A stretch of DNA of 64,000 nucleotides from Hyphomonadaceae bacterium (GCA_009773395.1 WRPI01000001.1:1-64000), one strand, 5' to 3'. Shown: positions 1 to 8,724, counted from the first letter of the stretch. The notes: generated by a model from the letters alone, not told the origin. Numbers and translations: made by a program.

Positions 1-706
1 CAGTGCTCAATGAAGTGTCAGCCGATGCACGATCTGATGATTCAGTTGATACCGAAGTGCTCAATGAAGTGTCAGCCGATGCACGGTCCGAAGCTTCAGT
101 TGAAGCAGCAGTGCTCAATGAAGTGTCAGCCGATGCACGGTCTGATGATTCAGTTGATACCGAAGTGCTCAATGAAGTGTCAGCCGATGCACGGTCTGAT
201 GATTCTGTTGATACCGAAGTGCTCAATGAAGTGTCAGCCGATGCACGATCCGAAGCTTCAGTTGAAGCAGCAGTGCTCAATGAAGTGTCAGCCGATGCAC
301 GATCCGAAGCCTCAGTTGATGCAGCAGTGCTCAATGAAGTGTCAGCAGATGCACGAGCTGAAGCTTCTGTTGAAGCAGCAGTGCTCAATGAAGTGTCAGC
401 AGATGCACGAGTTGAAGCTTCGGTTGAAACCGACGTGCTCAATGAAACGTCAGCAGAAGCACGATCAGATGTTTCTGTTGAAACCGCTACATCCAAACAA
501 GTTAAAAGGGCTTGAACCGATACAGCATTTGCAGCATCACCTGCGCCGCCCGAACCATCAGTTGATGTAATCAAGGTTGAGCATGGCGCTGCATAAGCAG
601 CTTGTGGCGCCGCGATCATCACGACCGCGATAGCAGCAGCAGACGCGCCAAGTGCGAGACTACCTTTGCCAATACGCTTTAATTCTAATTCTGGTCTAAA
701 AGACAT
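1..706 (-). CDS. Secreted repeat protein (fibrous adhesin-like), C-terminus beyond window
   Basis: Minus-strand reading from the ATG at 706 is open to the window edge (235 codons), so the gene is partial at its 3' end. Residues 1-15 are a charged n-region (MSFRPELELKRIGKG), about 16-39 a hydrophobic Ala-rich core ending AYA-A, a signal peptide. From about residue 72 onward come about nine 18-residue repeats with consensus STEASxRASADTSLSTxx, encoded by a 54-bp DNA repeat. Repeats of this Ser/Thr/Ala type with periodic charged residues occur in fibrous surface proteins and trimeric autotransporter stalks; that role is inference because the anchor domain is outside the window. GGAG lies 10 nt upstream of the ATG. 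The repeats keep other frames open too, so plus-strand ORFs at 3-515 and 10-570 are shadows. Sure that it is exported and repetitive, unsure of function. Confidence 0.8.
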   Translation of the reverse strand, partial: MSFRPELELKRIGKGSLALGASAAAIAVVMIAAPQAAYAAPCSTLITSTDGSGGAGDAANAVSVQALLTCLDVAVSTETSDRASADVSLSTSVSTEASTRASADTSLSTAASTEASARASADTSLSTAASTEASDRASADTSLSTAASTEASDRASADTSLSTSVSTESSDRASADTSLSTSVSTESSDRASADTSLSTAASTEASDRASADTSLSTSVSTESSDRASADTSLST

Positions 707-779
707 TTCCAAAAAACTCCTCTATATTTATTGCAGTGACACCCATCCCCTAATAAAATTCGGAGTGGCACTCATAGTC

Positions 780-807
780 GTTCTATCATTTCAAAACTTA
801 TTGTCAA
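780..807 (-). promoter_or_regulatory. Candidate promoter of the repeat protein gene
   Basis: On the minus strand, TTGACA (807-802) is followed after 16 bp by TAGAAC (785-780), a perfect -35 and a four-of-six -10. It lies about 75 bp upstream of the ATG at 706. The surrounding 720-1000 stretch is AT-rich and holds no gene that I can recognise. Confidence 0.4.
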
Positions 808-1002
808 TTGCAATTTTGTAATTTTGTTGAACAGTTGCAAACAATCCACACTTTATTTACTTCATAAATCTGACACATTTAGGCAACCCACCCGATTACT
901 TGGAAACTTACCGCCAAGTAGTGGCAAATGGTAAAAGCAATATAGCATTGACACATTTCGCCAAAACCTTAATTGAGGGTGTTATTTAGATATAACAAAC
1001 AA

Positions 1003-1202
1003 TGTCATCCCTGAAACAAACTTATGTCATCCCCGAATTTTCATAGAATTCGAGTGTCATCCCCGAATTTTCATAGAAAATGTCGGGGATCTCAAAGAAA
1101 TAGCGACGAGATCCCCGACAAAATCTTTGATTTTTCGGGGATGACAATATACTCTATGACAATATACTCGATGACAAACTCTTCGATTTTTCGGGGACGT
1201 CA
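1003..1202. repeat. Cluster of TGTCATCCCCGA palindromic repeats (copy 1)
   Basis: The complete inverted pair runs 1055-1146: TGTCATCCCCGA at the left, TCGGGGATGACA at the right, and two inner arms meeting as TCGGGGATCTC / GAGATCCCCGA. Truncated half-units precede it (1003, 1025) and follow it (to about 1202). The same architecture recurs at 2770 and 8632. This is a REP/BIME-like intergenic repeat; it fills most of the space between the repeat-protein promoter and the next gene. A 63-codon ORF over it (1024-1215) is not credible as a gene. Confidence 0.85.
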
Positions 1203-1224
1203 ATCAACTTCATAGGGAATCTCC

Positions 1225-2721
1225 ATGGACAAAGTAAAATTCAATTTATGCGTAAATGCCCTGGGCCCATCAATGGACGAATTTGTCGAAGCTATTGCAT
1301 GGGGTTTGGGCGAATTTGGTTATGAATGCACGATAAAGCGGGCAACTGTTACATTTGACGCAGTCAATATATTATTTGCTGGCGGCGGGCAGGATCTTGG
1401 CGAGATGAGTAGAATTGCGCCAAAAACCATTGTTTTCAACCTTGAACAAATGGGGGACCACAAAAGCCAGATTAATAGTGCGAGCTATTTTGCTTTGATG
1501 CGGCATTTTCCCACCTGGGAATATTCGCGAAAAAATATGTCGCTTTTGCCGCAATATGGGGTTTCTGAGCTTCATCATGTGCCAATTGGCTATGTACCGG
1601 TTTTAGAGAGAATCGCTCCTGCGCCAGTAAAAGACATTGACGTGTTGTTTTACGGGTCAAAAAATGACCGTCGCTATGATGTTTTTGATGCGATAAAGGC
1701 CAAGGGCCTGAATATGGTCTATAATGAGCCATTTACAAATTGGACACGCGAAGAGCGTGATGCGCTTATTGCAAGGTCAAAATTGGTCTTGAACGTCGGT
1801 TTTTTTGATGATGTTCATATTTTCGAAGAAGTGCGGGTTAGTTACCTTCTGAATAATAAGATTTGCGTTGTTTCTGAACTGCGCGACGATACAATAATTG
1901 AAGATGATATGCGGCAATGTTGCGCTTTTGCAAAAGCAGACCAAATAGCGCAAACATGCGTGGAACTTTGCAATGACGAAGCAAAGCGTAATGAAATTGC
2001 ACAACGCGGTTACGACATTTTCAAGAAACGCGAATTTTTAGCGCCATTAAAACTTGCGGTTGATTCATATGTTACCAATCATAAAGATAGCCCACGCGCG
2101 CTAAAGCCCAACATAGATGTTCCTAAAAAACTGAACATCGGTTCGGGCCGCAAGTGGAAATATGACTATTTTAATCTCGATTTGGACACAACTCGCGGTT
2201 CCGACATTGTTTTCGATTTAAGCGAAAAATTTGATTTTGATGCGGAGCATCAAACCTGGCGTTTTGGCAATGTGAAAATCCCCAAGGGCCATTTTGATTA
2301 CATATTGTCCGAACATATATTTGAACATGTGCCGAACCTTATCCAATGCATGACGACGTGCCTTGATTGGTTGTGCGATGGTGGGATTTTGGAAGTCGAA
2401 GTGCCGTATGATTTATCGCATGGCGCCTGGCAAGACCCAACCCATATTCGCGGTTTTAACGAAAGATCCTGGGGGTATTATTGCGTCAATGATTGTTGGT
2501 ATGTTGGTTGGCGCACCCATGTTTTTGATTTGATTTCCCAAATCCACATTCTCGAACCGCTTGGGTCAAAATTGCAAAAAGAAGGCATGCATGTCGATGA
2601 TGTGATTCGTGTGCCACGTGCGGTTTATGGTTTGCGCGTGAAATTGCGCAAACGCGAACTAACCGATGCTGAGAAAAGAGCGCATGAACCGTATTTCAGG
2701 ACCGTCACGGTGGATGTTTGA
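1225..2721 (+). CDS. Fusion protein: CgeB-like glycosyltransferase plus SAM-dependent methyltransferase
   Basis: 498 aa. Residues 1-290 look like a GT-B type glycosyltransferase of the CgeB/DUF3880-related kind, including a nucleotide-sugar-domain-like stretch (SKLVLNVGFFDD, then FEEVRVSYLLNNK). Residues about 300-480 resemble a class I methyltransferase: KLNIGSGRKWK as the SAM-binding glycine motif, DYILSEHIFEHVPN, and GGILEVEVPYD as the strand after motif III. The product would add and methylate sugars in surface polysaccharide or glycoprotein; the substrate is unknown. No signal peptide, so cytosolic. AGGGAA upstream of the ATG supports the start. It is flanked on both sides by palindromic repeats, and a second methyltransferase lies convergent downstream. 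Confidence 0.7.
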   Translation: MDKVKFNLCVNALGPSMDEFVEAIAWGLGEFGYECTIKRATVTFDAVNILFAGGGQDLGEMSRIAPKTIVFNLEQMGDHKSQINSASYFALMRHFPTWEYSRKNMSLLPQYGVSELHHVPIGYVPVLERIAPAPVKDIDVLFYGSKNDRRYDVFDAIKAKGLNMVYNEPFTNWTREERDALIARSKLVLNVGFFDDVHIFEEVRVSYLLNNKICVVSELRDDTIIEDDMRQCCAFAKADQIAQTCVELCNDEAKRNEIAQRGYDIFKKREFLAPLKLAVDSYVTNHKDSPRALKPNIDVPKKLNIGSGRKWKYDYFNLDLDTTRGSDIVFDLSEKFDFDAEHQTWRFGNVKIPKGHFDYILSEHIFEHVPNLIQCMTTCLDWLCDGGILEVEVPYDLSHGAWQDPTHIRGFNERSWGYYCVNDCWYVGWRTHVFDLISQIHILEPLGSKLQKEGMHVDDVIRVPRAVYGLRVKLRKRELTDAEKRAHEPYFRTVTVDV

Positions 2722-2769
2722 TATTACATATCCAAACTATAAGATTTCTGTGAAAGCCATGGAATTTAT

Positions 2770-2861
2770 TGTCATCCCCGAAAAATCAAAGATTTTGTCG
2801 GGGATCCTGTGGTCAATTCGCCAAGATCCCCGATAAATCCTTCGGATTTTCGGGGATGACA
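2770..2861. repeat. TGTCATCCCCGA palindromic repeat (copy 2)
   Basis: 92-bp inverted pair between two convergent genes. Each arm folds on itself: CGAAAAATC-aaa-GATTTTGTCG on the left and CGATAAATCC-ttc-GGATTTTCG on the right. The two arms are joined by GGGGATC / GATCCCC. It probably also ends transcription from both sides. Confidence 0.9.
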
Positions 2862-2877
2862 ATATAAATTCTTGGAT

Positions 2878-3777
2878 TTATTTCAGCCGCTTCACCGCAA
2901 ACATTGCCGCGGCTTTGGTTTTGATTATATGAACTTCATATTTGTCTTTTGGCATCATGGCGGCAATGACTTCCCAAAAAGGAATCACAATAAAGCCAAT
3001 ATCTTCCACCACGACCCAACCGTTCACTTTCACTTTGCTAAGACCAAATTGAAGCGTCAAAATATTGGCATTGGGTGAATGCAGGCCATCATCAATAATT
3101 AAGTCAAAACCATCGGGCAAAGGCGCGCGCAAATCTTCAAAAGTTTGTGGGTTGGTTTGATCAACATAAAAAGTTTTGATACGCTCTTCAGTAAATAATA
3201 CTCGTTTATCAACATCAGCACCAAAAACTTGGGCATTTGGGCACCAATCACGAAACGCCCGCAATGAAGCGCCCGGCTTACCTGCGCTTCCCATTGTTGA
3301 AACAACGTCAGTATTATTGGTTCCAAGGCCTACTTCGAATACAGATTTAATATTCTCGCGGTCTTTCAAAATTGGGCCATAGACTTTGAAATAATCGTGG
3401 GTTGTCCCTTTATCGCTGCCGTATTTATCGAAAAGCGCTTTTATATCGGTGGCGATTTGAACATTTTCGGGCGTAAATGGAAAAACATCCTCAATTTTTT
3501 TGGTCGGCGCAGTTTCGCCATTCAAATAATTGGCAAAACTGCTCATGAATGGGAACATTTGGTTGATTGTCTGAATAGTGACCGCCGCGCAATCTTGGTA
3601 TGAACCAGCGCTGTGCGGATAATAAACTGGGAAAGTCTGCAATAAATTCAATTTGCTATAACTTTTATTATCGCCAGTATGGACTGCCGCCAAAGCCTCC
3701 ACCCGCGCCGCAATTTCCGGGTGATGATAAATAAAATGCTGAATTACTTCTATTACGCTTTGATTATAGCTCTGCAT
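2878..3777 (-). CDS. Class I SAM-dependent methyltransferase-like protein
   Basis: About 299 aa from the ATG at 3777, chosen because AAGG sits 7 nt upstream; a longer reading from 3798 has no ribosome site. The C-terminal half has a methyltransferase-like fold: [12 protein letters not shown] (motif I position), [12 protein letters not shown] (acidic loop after strand 2) and [13 protein letters not shown], then GWVVVEDIG. This arrangement resembles the sugar or macrolide O-methyltransferases and cephalosporin-hydroxylase-like group. The first 110 residues are not recognised. It is convergent with the GT-methyltransferase fusion, and both may act on surface glycans; that link is inference. Confidence 0.6.
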   Translation of the reverse strand: MQSYNQSVIEVIQHFIYHHPEIAARVEALAAVHTGDNKSYSKLNLLQTFPVYYPHSAGSYQDCAAVTIQTINQMFPFMSSFANYLNGETAPTKKIEDVFPFTPENVQIATDIKALFDKYGSDKGTTHDYFKVYGPILKDRENIKSVFEVGLGTNNTDVVSTMGSAGKPGASLRAFRDWCPNAQVFGADVDKRVLFTEERIKTFYVDQTNPQTFEDLRAPLPDGFDLIIDDGLHSPNANILTLQFGLSKVKVNGWVVVEDIGFIVIPFWEVIAAMMPKDKYEVHIIKTKAAAMFAVKRLK

Positions 3778-3804
3778 TGTTCGACCTTTTAATATCAAAA
3801 AAAA

Positions 3805-3881
3805 TGGCGCACTTGGCGGGATTCGAACCCACGACCTTTGCCTTCGGAGGGCAACACTCTATCCAGCTGAGCTACAAGTGC
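3805..3881 (-). tRNA. tRNA-Arg (anticodon CCG)
   Basis: 77-nt cloverleaf on the minus strand. Acceptor stem GCACTTG pairs with CAAGTGC, discriminator G, encoded CCA. D arm GCTCAGCTGGATAGAGT; anticodon stem TTGCC/GGCAA around loop CTCCGAA, giving CCG; T arm with GGTTCGAATCC. Only tRNA found in the window. Confidence 0.95.
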
Positions 3882-3966
3882 AATCGGCGTGGTCATAATC
3901 TATCAAGCATTTAAGAGCAAGTGCGCCAATCCCGTCAAAAACAACTTAAATCCAAAAGAAAATGCC

Positions 3967-4056
3967 AATAATTTTTGAAAACGACGCTTTTCAAAAATTA
4001 TTGTCCGCTTGGTTCCAATTTGCCGAGTGAGGCCGAAGGCCGAGGGTGGCAAATTG
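3967..4056 (-). terminator. Double-hairpin 3' element after the ScfR-like gene
   Basis: Two stem-loops. 3967-4002 is a perfect 15-bp stem (AATAATTTTTGAAAA / TTTTCAAAAATTATT) with loop CGACGC. 4016-4056 pairs CAATTTGCC with GGCAAATTG around the core GAGTGAGGCCGAAGGCCGAG, which itself forms a small hairpin. It begins 5 nt after the stop codon of the minus-strand gene. A second copy with compensatory changes sits at 38674-38764. Probable terminator or 3' UTR structure. Confidence 0.7.
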
Positions 4057-4061
4057 AGGTT

Positions 4062-5465
4062 TTAAAATGGAAACGCCGACACTCCCTTTATCCACTCATC
4101 AATATTTAGGGTTTTTGCGAAAGGCGGTGCGGCGCGTTCGCGGCAATTTGCGCGCTCGCACATACGGCACATGGGCCCAGTTTCTACGGCGGCAGGGTTT
4201 GATAGGTCGATGCCCTTGGCATAGGTCAATTTATCGGCATATTTAAGCTCACAACCAATACCAATGGCTTGCTCGGAATGGCCCTCGCCTTCCCAGCCGA
4301 CAAGTGATTTATCAAGTGTGCGCGCCAGTGTGAAATAGCGTTGGTGGTCTGGGGTTTCGATTATTTGGGTTATTATGCGGCTTGGGGTTTGAAAAGCTTG
4401 GTGAATATTCCAACGCGGACAAGTGCCGCCAAAACGCGAAAACGGAAATTTGCCCGCCGCGAATCGTTTGGATACATTGCCAGCGCTATCGATTCGCAGC
4501 ATAAAAAACGGCACTCCGCGCTTACCGGGGCGTGAAAGCGTTGTTAGGCGGTGGGCGACTTGTTCGAAGCTAACACCAAAAGGTGCGCGTAATAATTCTA
4601 GGTCATAGTTGCAATTTTCGGCGGCCTCCAAAAACCGTCGGTATGGCATTAGGGTGGCGGCGGAGAGATAATTGATAAGCGATATTTTGAATAATCGCGC
4701 CGAAGCCATGTCGGGGGCTTTGGATTTTTCTACGATTTCATCAAGTTTTGCGCCATGAATGCTTAATGCCAATTGATATATTATTGCAAACAGCCGCGAT
4801 GATGCGCCTAAAGTTTCTGACAACATAAGCCGTTTGCGGTGTGGGTCATAGCGGCGCTGATAAGTCATCATTACTGCCGCTGGCATCAATCTGACGCTGA
4901 TTCCAAATTCTGCCAACAACTTTTTTTCGGCGTTTACCCCCAAATTATGGCTGTTCGCACCCAAAGCGTGAAACAACGCTTCGCCAAAATCATCAATGTC
5001 TGGGAAAAAATTATGGCGGGCTTGAATTTGATCGCGTACCCAATCCGATGGCGAAACTTCGCCATCGCCAATCAATGCGCTTAGCGAATTTTCTTCGCGG
5101 GATTTACGCTCGCCCCAATTGCGGTAGAGCTTAATAAAGGCTTCGGCGACACTTGGCGAGGCTGAAATTAAATCAGAAATTTCACGGCGCGGAATTTTAA
5201 GGTCTTTGAACAAAGGGTCGGACAAAGCTTCAATCAAATCGGCTTCACCCGATGGGTCGGCTTCGGAGGTAAACGTCCGCAAATCAAGATCATAGGCGGC
5301 CGCGAGTTTCAACAATATTTGCGCGGTCACTGGCCTTTGATTGCGTTCCAAATGGTTGAGATATGAGCTTGAAACCCCCAAATCTTCAGCCATTTGGGTT
5401 TGGCTGATGTCTAAGCCATGCCGAAATCTTTTGATTCGCCCGCCGAGAAAAAGCTTTTTGTCCAT
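4062..5465 (-). CDS. XRE-family regulator with IrrE-like and DUF2083 domains (RamB/ScfR type)
   Basis: 467 aa. Residues about 8-65 are a helix-turn-helix (RIKRFRHGLDISQTQMAEDLGVSSSYLNHLERN). The middle, about 150-270, is an ImmA/IrrE-like region lacking a clear HExxH. The C-terminal DUF2083 ends with a cysteine cluster, CRMCERANC. This three-part layout is that of RamB and short-chain-fatty-acid regulators, which control acetate, propionate and glyoxylate genes. It is divergent from aceA across 221 bp, fitting a role as acyl-CoA-responsive regulator of aceA-aceB. Family confident, effector inferred. Confidence 0.85.
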   Translation of the reverse strand: MDKKLFLGGRIKRFRHGLDISQTQMAEDLGVSSSYLNHLERNQRPVTAQILLKLAAAYDLDLRTFTSEADPSGEADLIEALSDPLFKDLKIPRREISDLISASPSVAEAFIKLYRNWGERKSREENSLSALIGDGEVSPSDWVRDQIQARHNFFPDIDDFGEALFHALGANSHNLGVNAEKKLLAEFGISVRLMPAAVMMTYQRRYDPHRKRLMLSETLGASSRLFAIIYQLALSIHGAKLDEIVEKSKAPDMASARLFKISLINYLSAATLMPYRRFLEAAENCNYDLELLRAPFGVSFEQVAHRLTTLSRPGKRGVPFFMLRIDSAGNVSKRFAAGKFPFSRFGGTCPRWNIHQAFQTPSRIITQIIETPDHQRYFTLARTLDKSLVGWEGEGHSEQAIGIGCELKYADKLTYAKGIDLSNPAAVETGPMCRMCERANCRERAAPPFAKTLNIDEWIKGVSAFPF

Positions 5466-5525
5466 TGATGTCTTACGCCATTTTTGTCTGATTTTGCAGT
5501 TTAGTCATAATTTTACAATAGTTCA

Positions 5526-5609
5526 ATTGTGAATATTCGCCATTTGCCCGATATTAACAGCTTTACACCTAGAAAGCGCCATTATCATAGTGATATACGC
5601 ATTGTGAAT
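5526..5609. promoter_or_regulatory. Candidate operators between the regulator and aceA
   Basis: The 9-mer ATTGTGAAT occurs at 5526-5534 and 5601-5609, 75 bp apart, in the divergent intergenic region. Each copy is part of a short dyad: ACAAT-N6-ATTGT before the first, ATTGT-N5-ACAAT across the second. Position and repetition suggest sites for the adjacent regulator; no binding consensus was tested. Confidence 0.35.
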
Positions 5610-5686
5610 TACAATTCCATAAATCCCAAAAACCCCTCTCATCTATTCCAAAGTATAAAATTTACACGCAATTTAGGAAAATTAAA

Positions 5687-6970
5687 ATGACAGACTTCCA
5701 AAATCTTGTTCCTTCCGCGCCAAAAAACCGATTTGCGGGCATCGAGCGCCCTTATTCGCCTGAGGACGTTCTTAAATTGCGCGGGTCATTTCAAATTTCC
5801 TACACGTTGGCCGAACGTGGTGCTAATAAATTATGGGATTTGTTACATTCCGAGCCTTTCATAAATTCATTGGGCGCTATGACTGGTAATCAAGCCATGC
5901 AAATGGTGCGCGCGGGCCTTAAAGCGATTTATCTTTCAGGCTGGCAAGTTGCCGCCGATAGCAATACCGCATCGGCAATGTATCCCGATCAATCACTATA
6001 CCCTGCCAATGCCGCGCCCGAATTGTGCCGCCGTATAAACCGCACTTTGCAACGCGCCGATCAAATTGAACATTCCGAAGGCGGCGCCAAGCGCGACTGG
6101 TTTGCACCCATTATTGCCGATGCCGAAGCGGGTTTCGGCGGGCCATTAAACAGTTTTGAAATAATGAAAGCCTTTATCGAAGCTGGTGCATCGGGTGTGC
6201 ATTTCGAGGATCAATTAGCGTCCGAAAAAAAATGCGGCCATTTGGGCGGCAAAGTACTTATTCCAACCCAAGCGCATGAGCGTAACTTAATTGCGGCAAG
6301 GCTTGCAGCCGATGTTATGGGCACGCCAACTTTGGTTGTGGCTCGAACCGATGCCGAATCAGCGCAATTGATAACGTCTGACATTGACGAAAGGGATCAC
6401 CCATTCATCGAGCGCGAAAACCGCACTGCAGAAGGCTTTTTCCGCCTAAAAGCTGGAACTGGTCTTGACCATTGTATTGCCCGTGGGCTTTCTTACGCAA
6501 AATATGCGGATTTATTGTGGTGGGAAACTTCGCACCCTGATTTGGGCGATGCGCGGCGGTTTGCTGAAGCCGTGCATAAACAGCACCCTGGCAAATTACT
6601 TGCATATAATTGCTCACCAAGTTTCAATTGGAAAGCAAAATTGGACGACGCGACAATTGCCAAGTTCCAACGCGAATTGGGGGCAATGGGTTATAAATAT
6701 CAATTCGTAACTCTGGCTGGTTTCCATTCATTGAATAATTCAATGTTTGAACTTGCCGACGCTTATCGTGACAATGGCATGGCGGCATATTCGGAGCTGC
6801 AACAACGCGAATTCGCCAATGAAGCTGCGGGCTATACTGCGACACGGCATCAACGCGAAGTTGGTACCGGTTATTTTGACAAAGTTGCGATGACGATTAC
6901 TTCGGGGCAGTCATCAACAACTGCGTTGAAAGATTCAACCGAATCCGCGCAGTTTCACGAACATGCTTAA
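5687..6970 (+). CDS. aceA: Isocitrate lyase
   Basis: 427 aa, the usual length for bacterial AceA. Cleaves isocitrate to glyoxylate and succinate, first step of the glyoxylate shunt, in the cytosol. The catalytic loop reads [13 protein letters not shown] with the active-site cysteine. [21 protein letters not shown] and the Mg-site region VARTDAESA are conserved. AGGA lies 8 nt before the ATG. aceB follows after 33 bp, probably in one transcript. The divergent RamB/ScfR-like gene is the likely regulator. Confidence 0.97.
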   Translation: MTDFQNLVPSAPKNRFAGIERPYSPEDVLKLRGSFQISYTLAERGANKLWDLLHSEPFINSLGAMTGNQAMQMVRAGLKAIYLSGWQVAADSNTASAMYPDQSLYPANAAPELCRRINRTLQRADQIEHSEGGAKRDWFAPIIADAEAGFGGPLNSFEIMKAFIEAGASGVHFEDQLASEKKCGHLGGKVLIPTQAHERNLIAARLAADVMGTPTLVVARTDAESAQLITSDIDERDHPFIERENRTAEGFFRLKAGTGLDHCIARGLSYAKYADLLWWETSHPDLGDARRFAEAVHKQHPGKLLAYNCSPSFNWKAKLDDATIAKFQRELGAMGYKYQFVTLAGFHSLNNSMFELADAYRDNGMAAYSELQQREFANEAAGYTATRHQREVGTGYFDKVAMTITSGQSSTTALKDSTESAQFHEHA

Positions 6971-7003
6971 TCAGTATAAAGACTATCTTGAAAAGACACA
7001 AAA

Positions 7004-8590
7004 TTGACAAGCTCAAAAATTGAATTGACAGCACCCATAACTGGCAGAATGGCAGAAATTTTAACGTCCGATGCCATGACCTTTCTTGGGCAATTGCACG
7101 AGAAGTTTGAGGCCACGCGGCAGTCGCTCTTGGCAAAGCGCACCGCTAGGCAGACAAAATTTGACCAAGGCGAATTGCCCGACTTTTTGCCGACAACCAA
7201 ACATATACGTGATGGCGATTGGAAAGTGGCAACAATCCCTAGTGATTTGCTCGATAGACGGGTTGAAATAACCGGGCCAGTGGACCGCAAAATGATAATT
7301 AACGCCCTTAATTGCGGCGCGAAAACCTTCATGGCGGATTTTGAAGACAGCAATTCGCCAACATTTGCCAATTGTATTGAAGGCCAAATAAATCTCAAAG
7401 ATCGCTGGTATGGGAAGTTGGACTATACCGACCCCAGTTCGGGCAAATTTTATGAAATGAAACCAAACCCAGCGGTGCTGATTATTCGCCCACGCGGTTG
7501 GCGCTTGAATGAACGGCACATCAAAGTGAATGGCGAAATAATGTCAGGGTCATTAGTCGATTTTGGGCTTTATATGTTTCATTGTGCAAAACTCGCGCTC
7601 GATGCTGGTTCAGGGCCGTATTTTTATTTACCAAAAATGGAATCGCACCTTGAGGCAAGACTTTGGAATGATGTAATTGTTTTCACTCAAGATTATTTGG
7701 GTATTAAGCAAGGCAGCACTAAAGCAACAGTTTTGATAGAAACATTGCCTGCCGCATTTGAAATGCATGAAATCATTTATGAATTGCGCAACCATATGGC
7801 GGGCCTAAATTGTGGGCGTTGGGACTATATTTTCAGTTTCATAAAAACGCTTGCCAGCAATCCAAAATTTGTAACTCCAGACCGCGCGAAAATGGTGATG
7901 GGTGAGGCGTTTTTACGCGCTTATTCGCTCGAACTAATCAAGACTTGCCATAAACACGGCGCATTCGCGATGGGCGGCATGGCGGCGCAAATCCCCATCA
8001 AAAACAACCCCGAAGCCAATGATGCGGCCTTTACCAAAGTCAAAACCGATAAAGAGCGCGAAGCCACAAATGGCCATGACGGAACTTGGGTCGCGCACCC
8101 CGATTTGGTGCCAGTCGCGACGGAAGTGTTTGATAGAATTATGCCCAGCCAGAACCAATTGGATAAATTGCGCTTGGACGTTCAAACTACTCAAGCGGAC
8201 TTATTGCAACTTCATAAAGGCACGCGCACTGAAGCCGGCCTCCGTGAAAATATTCGTGTTGGCGTGCAATATATTGAAGCCTGGCTACGCGGGCGCGGGG
8301 CAGTGCCATTGTATAATTTAATGGAAGACGCAGCCACCGCCGAAATTTCCCGCACCCAAGTTTGGCAATGGCTCAAACATGGCGCATTGCTTGAAAATGG
8401 CCAAGTGGTTACGCGGCAATTTGTGCAGATTTTGATTGATGATGAAATGGCGAAATTGGCCGAAGTTTTGGGTAAAGACACACTTGCTTCGCCAACATTT
8501 ACTAAAGCCATAAAATTATTCACCGAACTTTCAATGGCCGATAAATGCAGCAATTTCCTGACTGTTCCCGCTTATGAGATGATAGATTAA
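7004..8590 (+). CDS. aceB: Malate synthase A
   Basis: 528 aa, A-type length. Condenses glyoxylate with acetyl-CoA to malate. Visible motifs: FMADFEDSNSPT, RPRGWRLNERH with the glyoxylate-binding arginine, the family signature as GLNCGRWDYIFS, and GTWVAHPDLVPVA. The start is TTG at 7004, giving MTSSKIEL; no strong ribosome site precedes it. The gene lies 33 bp behind aceA, completing the shunt locus. A REP-like palindrome follows the stop. Confidence 0.96.
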   Translation: MTSSKIELTAPITGRMAEILTSDAMTFLGQLHEKFEATRQSLLAKRTARQTKFDQGELPDFLPTTKHIRDGDWKVATIPSDLLDRRVEITGPVDRKMIINALNCGAKTFMADFEDSNSPTFANCIEGQINLKDRWYGKLDYTDPSSGKFYEMKPNPAVLIIRPRGWRLNERHIKVNGEIMSGSLVDFGLYMFHCAKLALDAGSGPYFYLPKMESHLEARLWNDVIVFTQDYLGIKQGSTKATVLIETLPAAFEMHEIIYELRNHMAGLNCGRWDYIFSFIKTLASNPKFVTPDRAKMVMGEAFLRAYSLELIKTCHKHGAFAMGGMAAQIPIKNNPEANDAAFTKVKTDKEREATNGHDGTWVAHPDLVPVATEVFDRIMPSQNQLDKLRLDVQTTQADLLQLHKGTRTEAGLRENIRVGVQYIEAWLRGRGAVPLYNLMEDAATAEISRTQVWQWLKHGALLENGQVVTRQFVQILIDDEMAKLAEVLGKDTLASPTFTKAIKLFTELSMADKCSNFLTVPAYEMID

Positions 8591-8603
8591 GGAAACTCAA
8601 CTC

Positions 8604-8630
8604 GCCAGCTTCGGCTTACGGCCTCACTAA
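8604..8630 (+). other. Partial relative of the double-hairpin element
   Basis: Shortly after the aceB stop, in the sense of its mRNA, the sequence carries CAGCTTCGGC and GGCCTCACT. Both resemble the core of the elements at 4016-4056 and 38724-38764 read in their mRNA sense. It seems a degenerate third copy directly joined to the palindromic repeat at 8632. Confidence 0.3.
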
Positions 8631-8631
8631 T

Positions 8632-8724
8632 TGTCATCCCCGAAAATCCAACGGATTTGTCGGGGATCTCGCCCTATAATTCCACAAGATCCCCGATAAA
8701 ATCTTTGATTTTTCGGGGATGACA
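8632..8724. repeat. TGTCATCCCCGA palindromic repeat (copy 3)
   Basis: 93-bp inverted pair between convergent aceB and the MFS gene. Left arm CGAAAATCC-aac-GGATTTGTCG, right arm CGATAAAATC-ttt-GATTTTTCG, joined by GGGGATC / GATCCCC. The stem bases differ from copy 2 but stay paired. Confidence 0.9.

Noticed and set aside
1-480. CRISPR-like array of direct repeats
   Set aside because: Repeats are contiguous coding units of 54 bp without unique spacers and no cas genes are present.
3-570. Plus-strand repeat ORFs (3-515 and 10-570)
   Set aside because: Antisense shadows of the 54-bp repeats; only the minus strand shows promoter, ribosome site and signal peptide.
1024-1215. 63-codon ORF
   Set aside because: Lies wholly in palindromic repeat DNA and its translation only mirrors the repeats.
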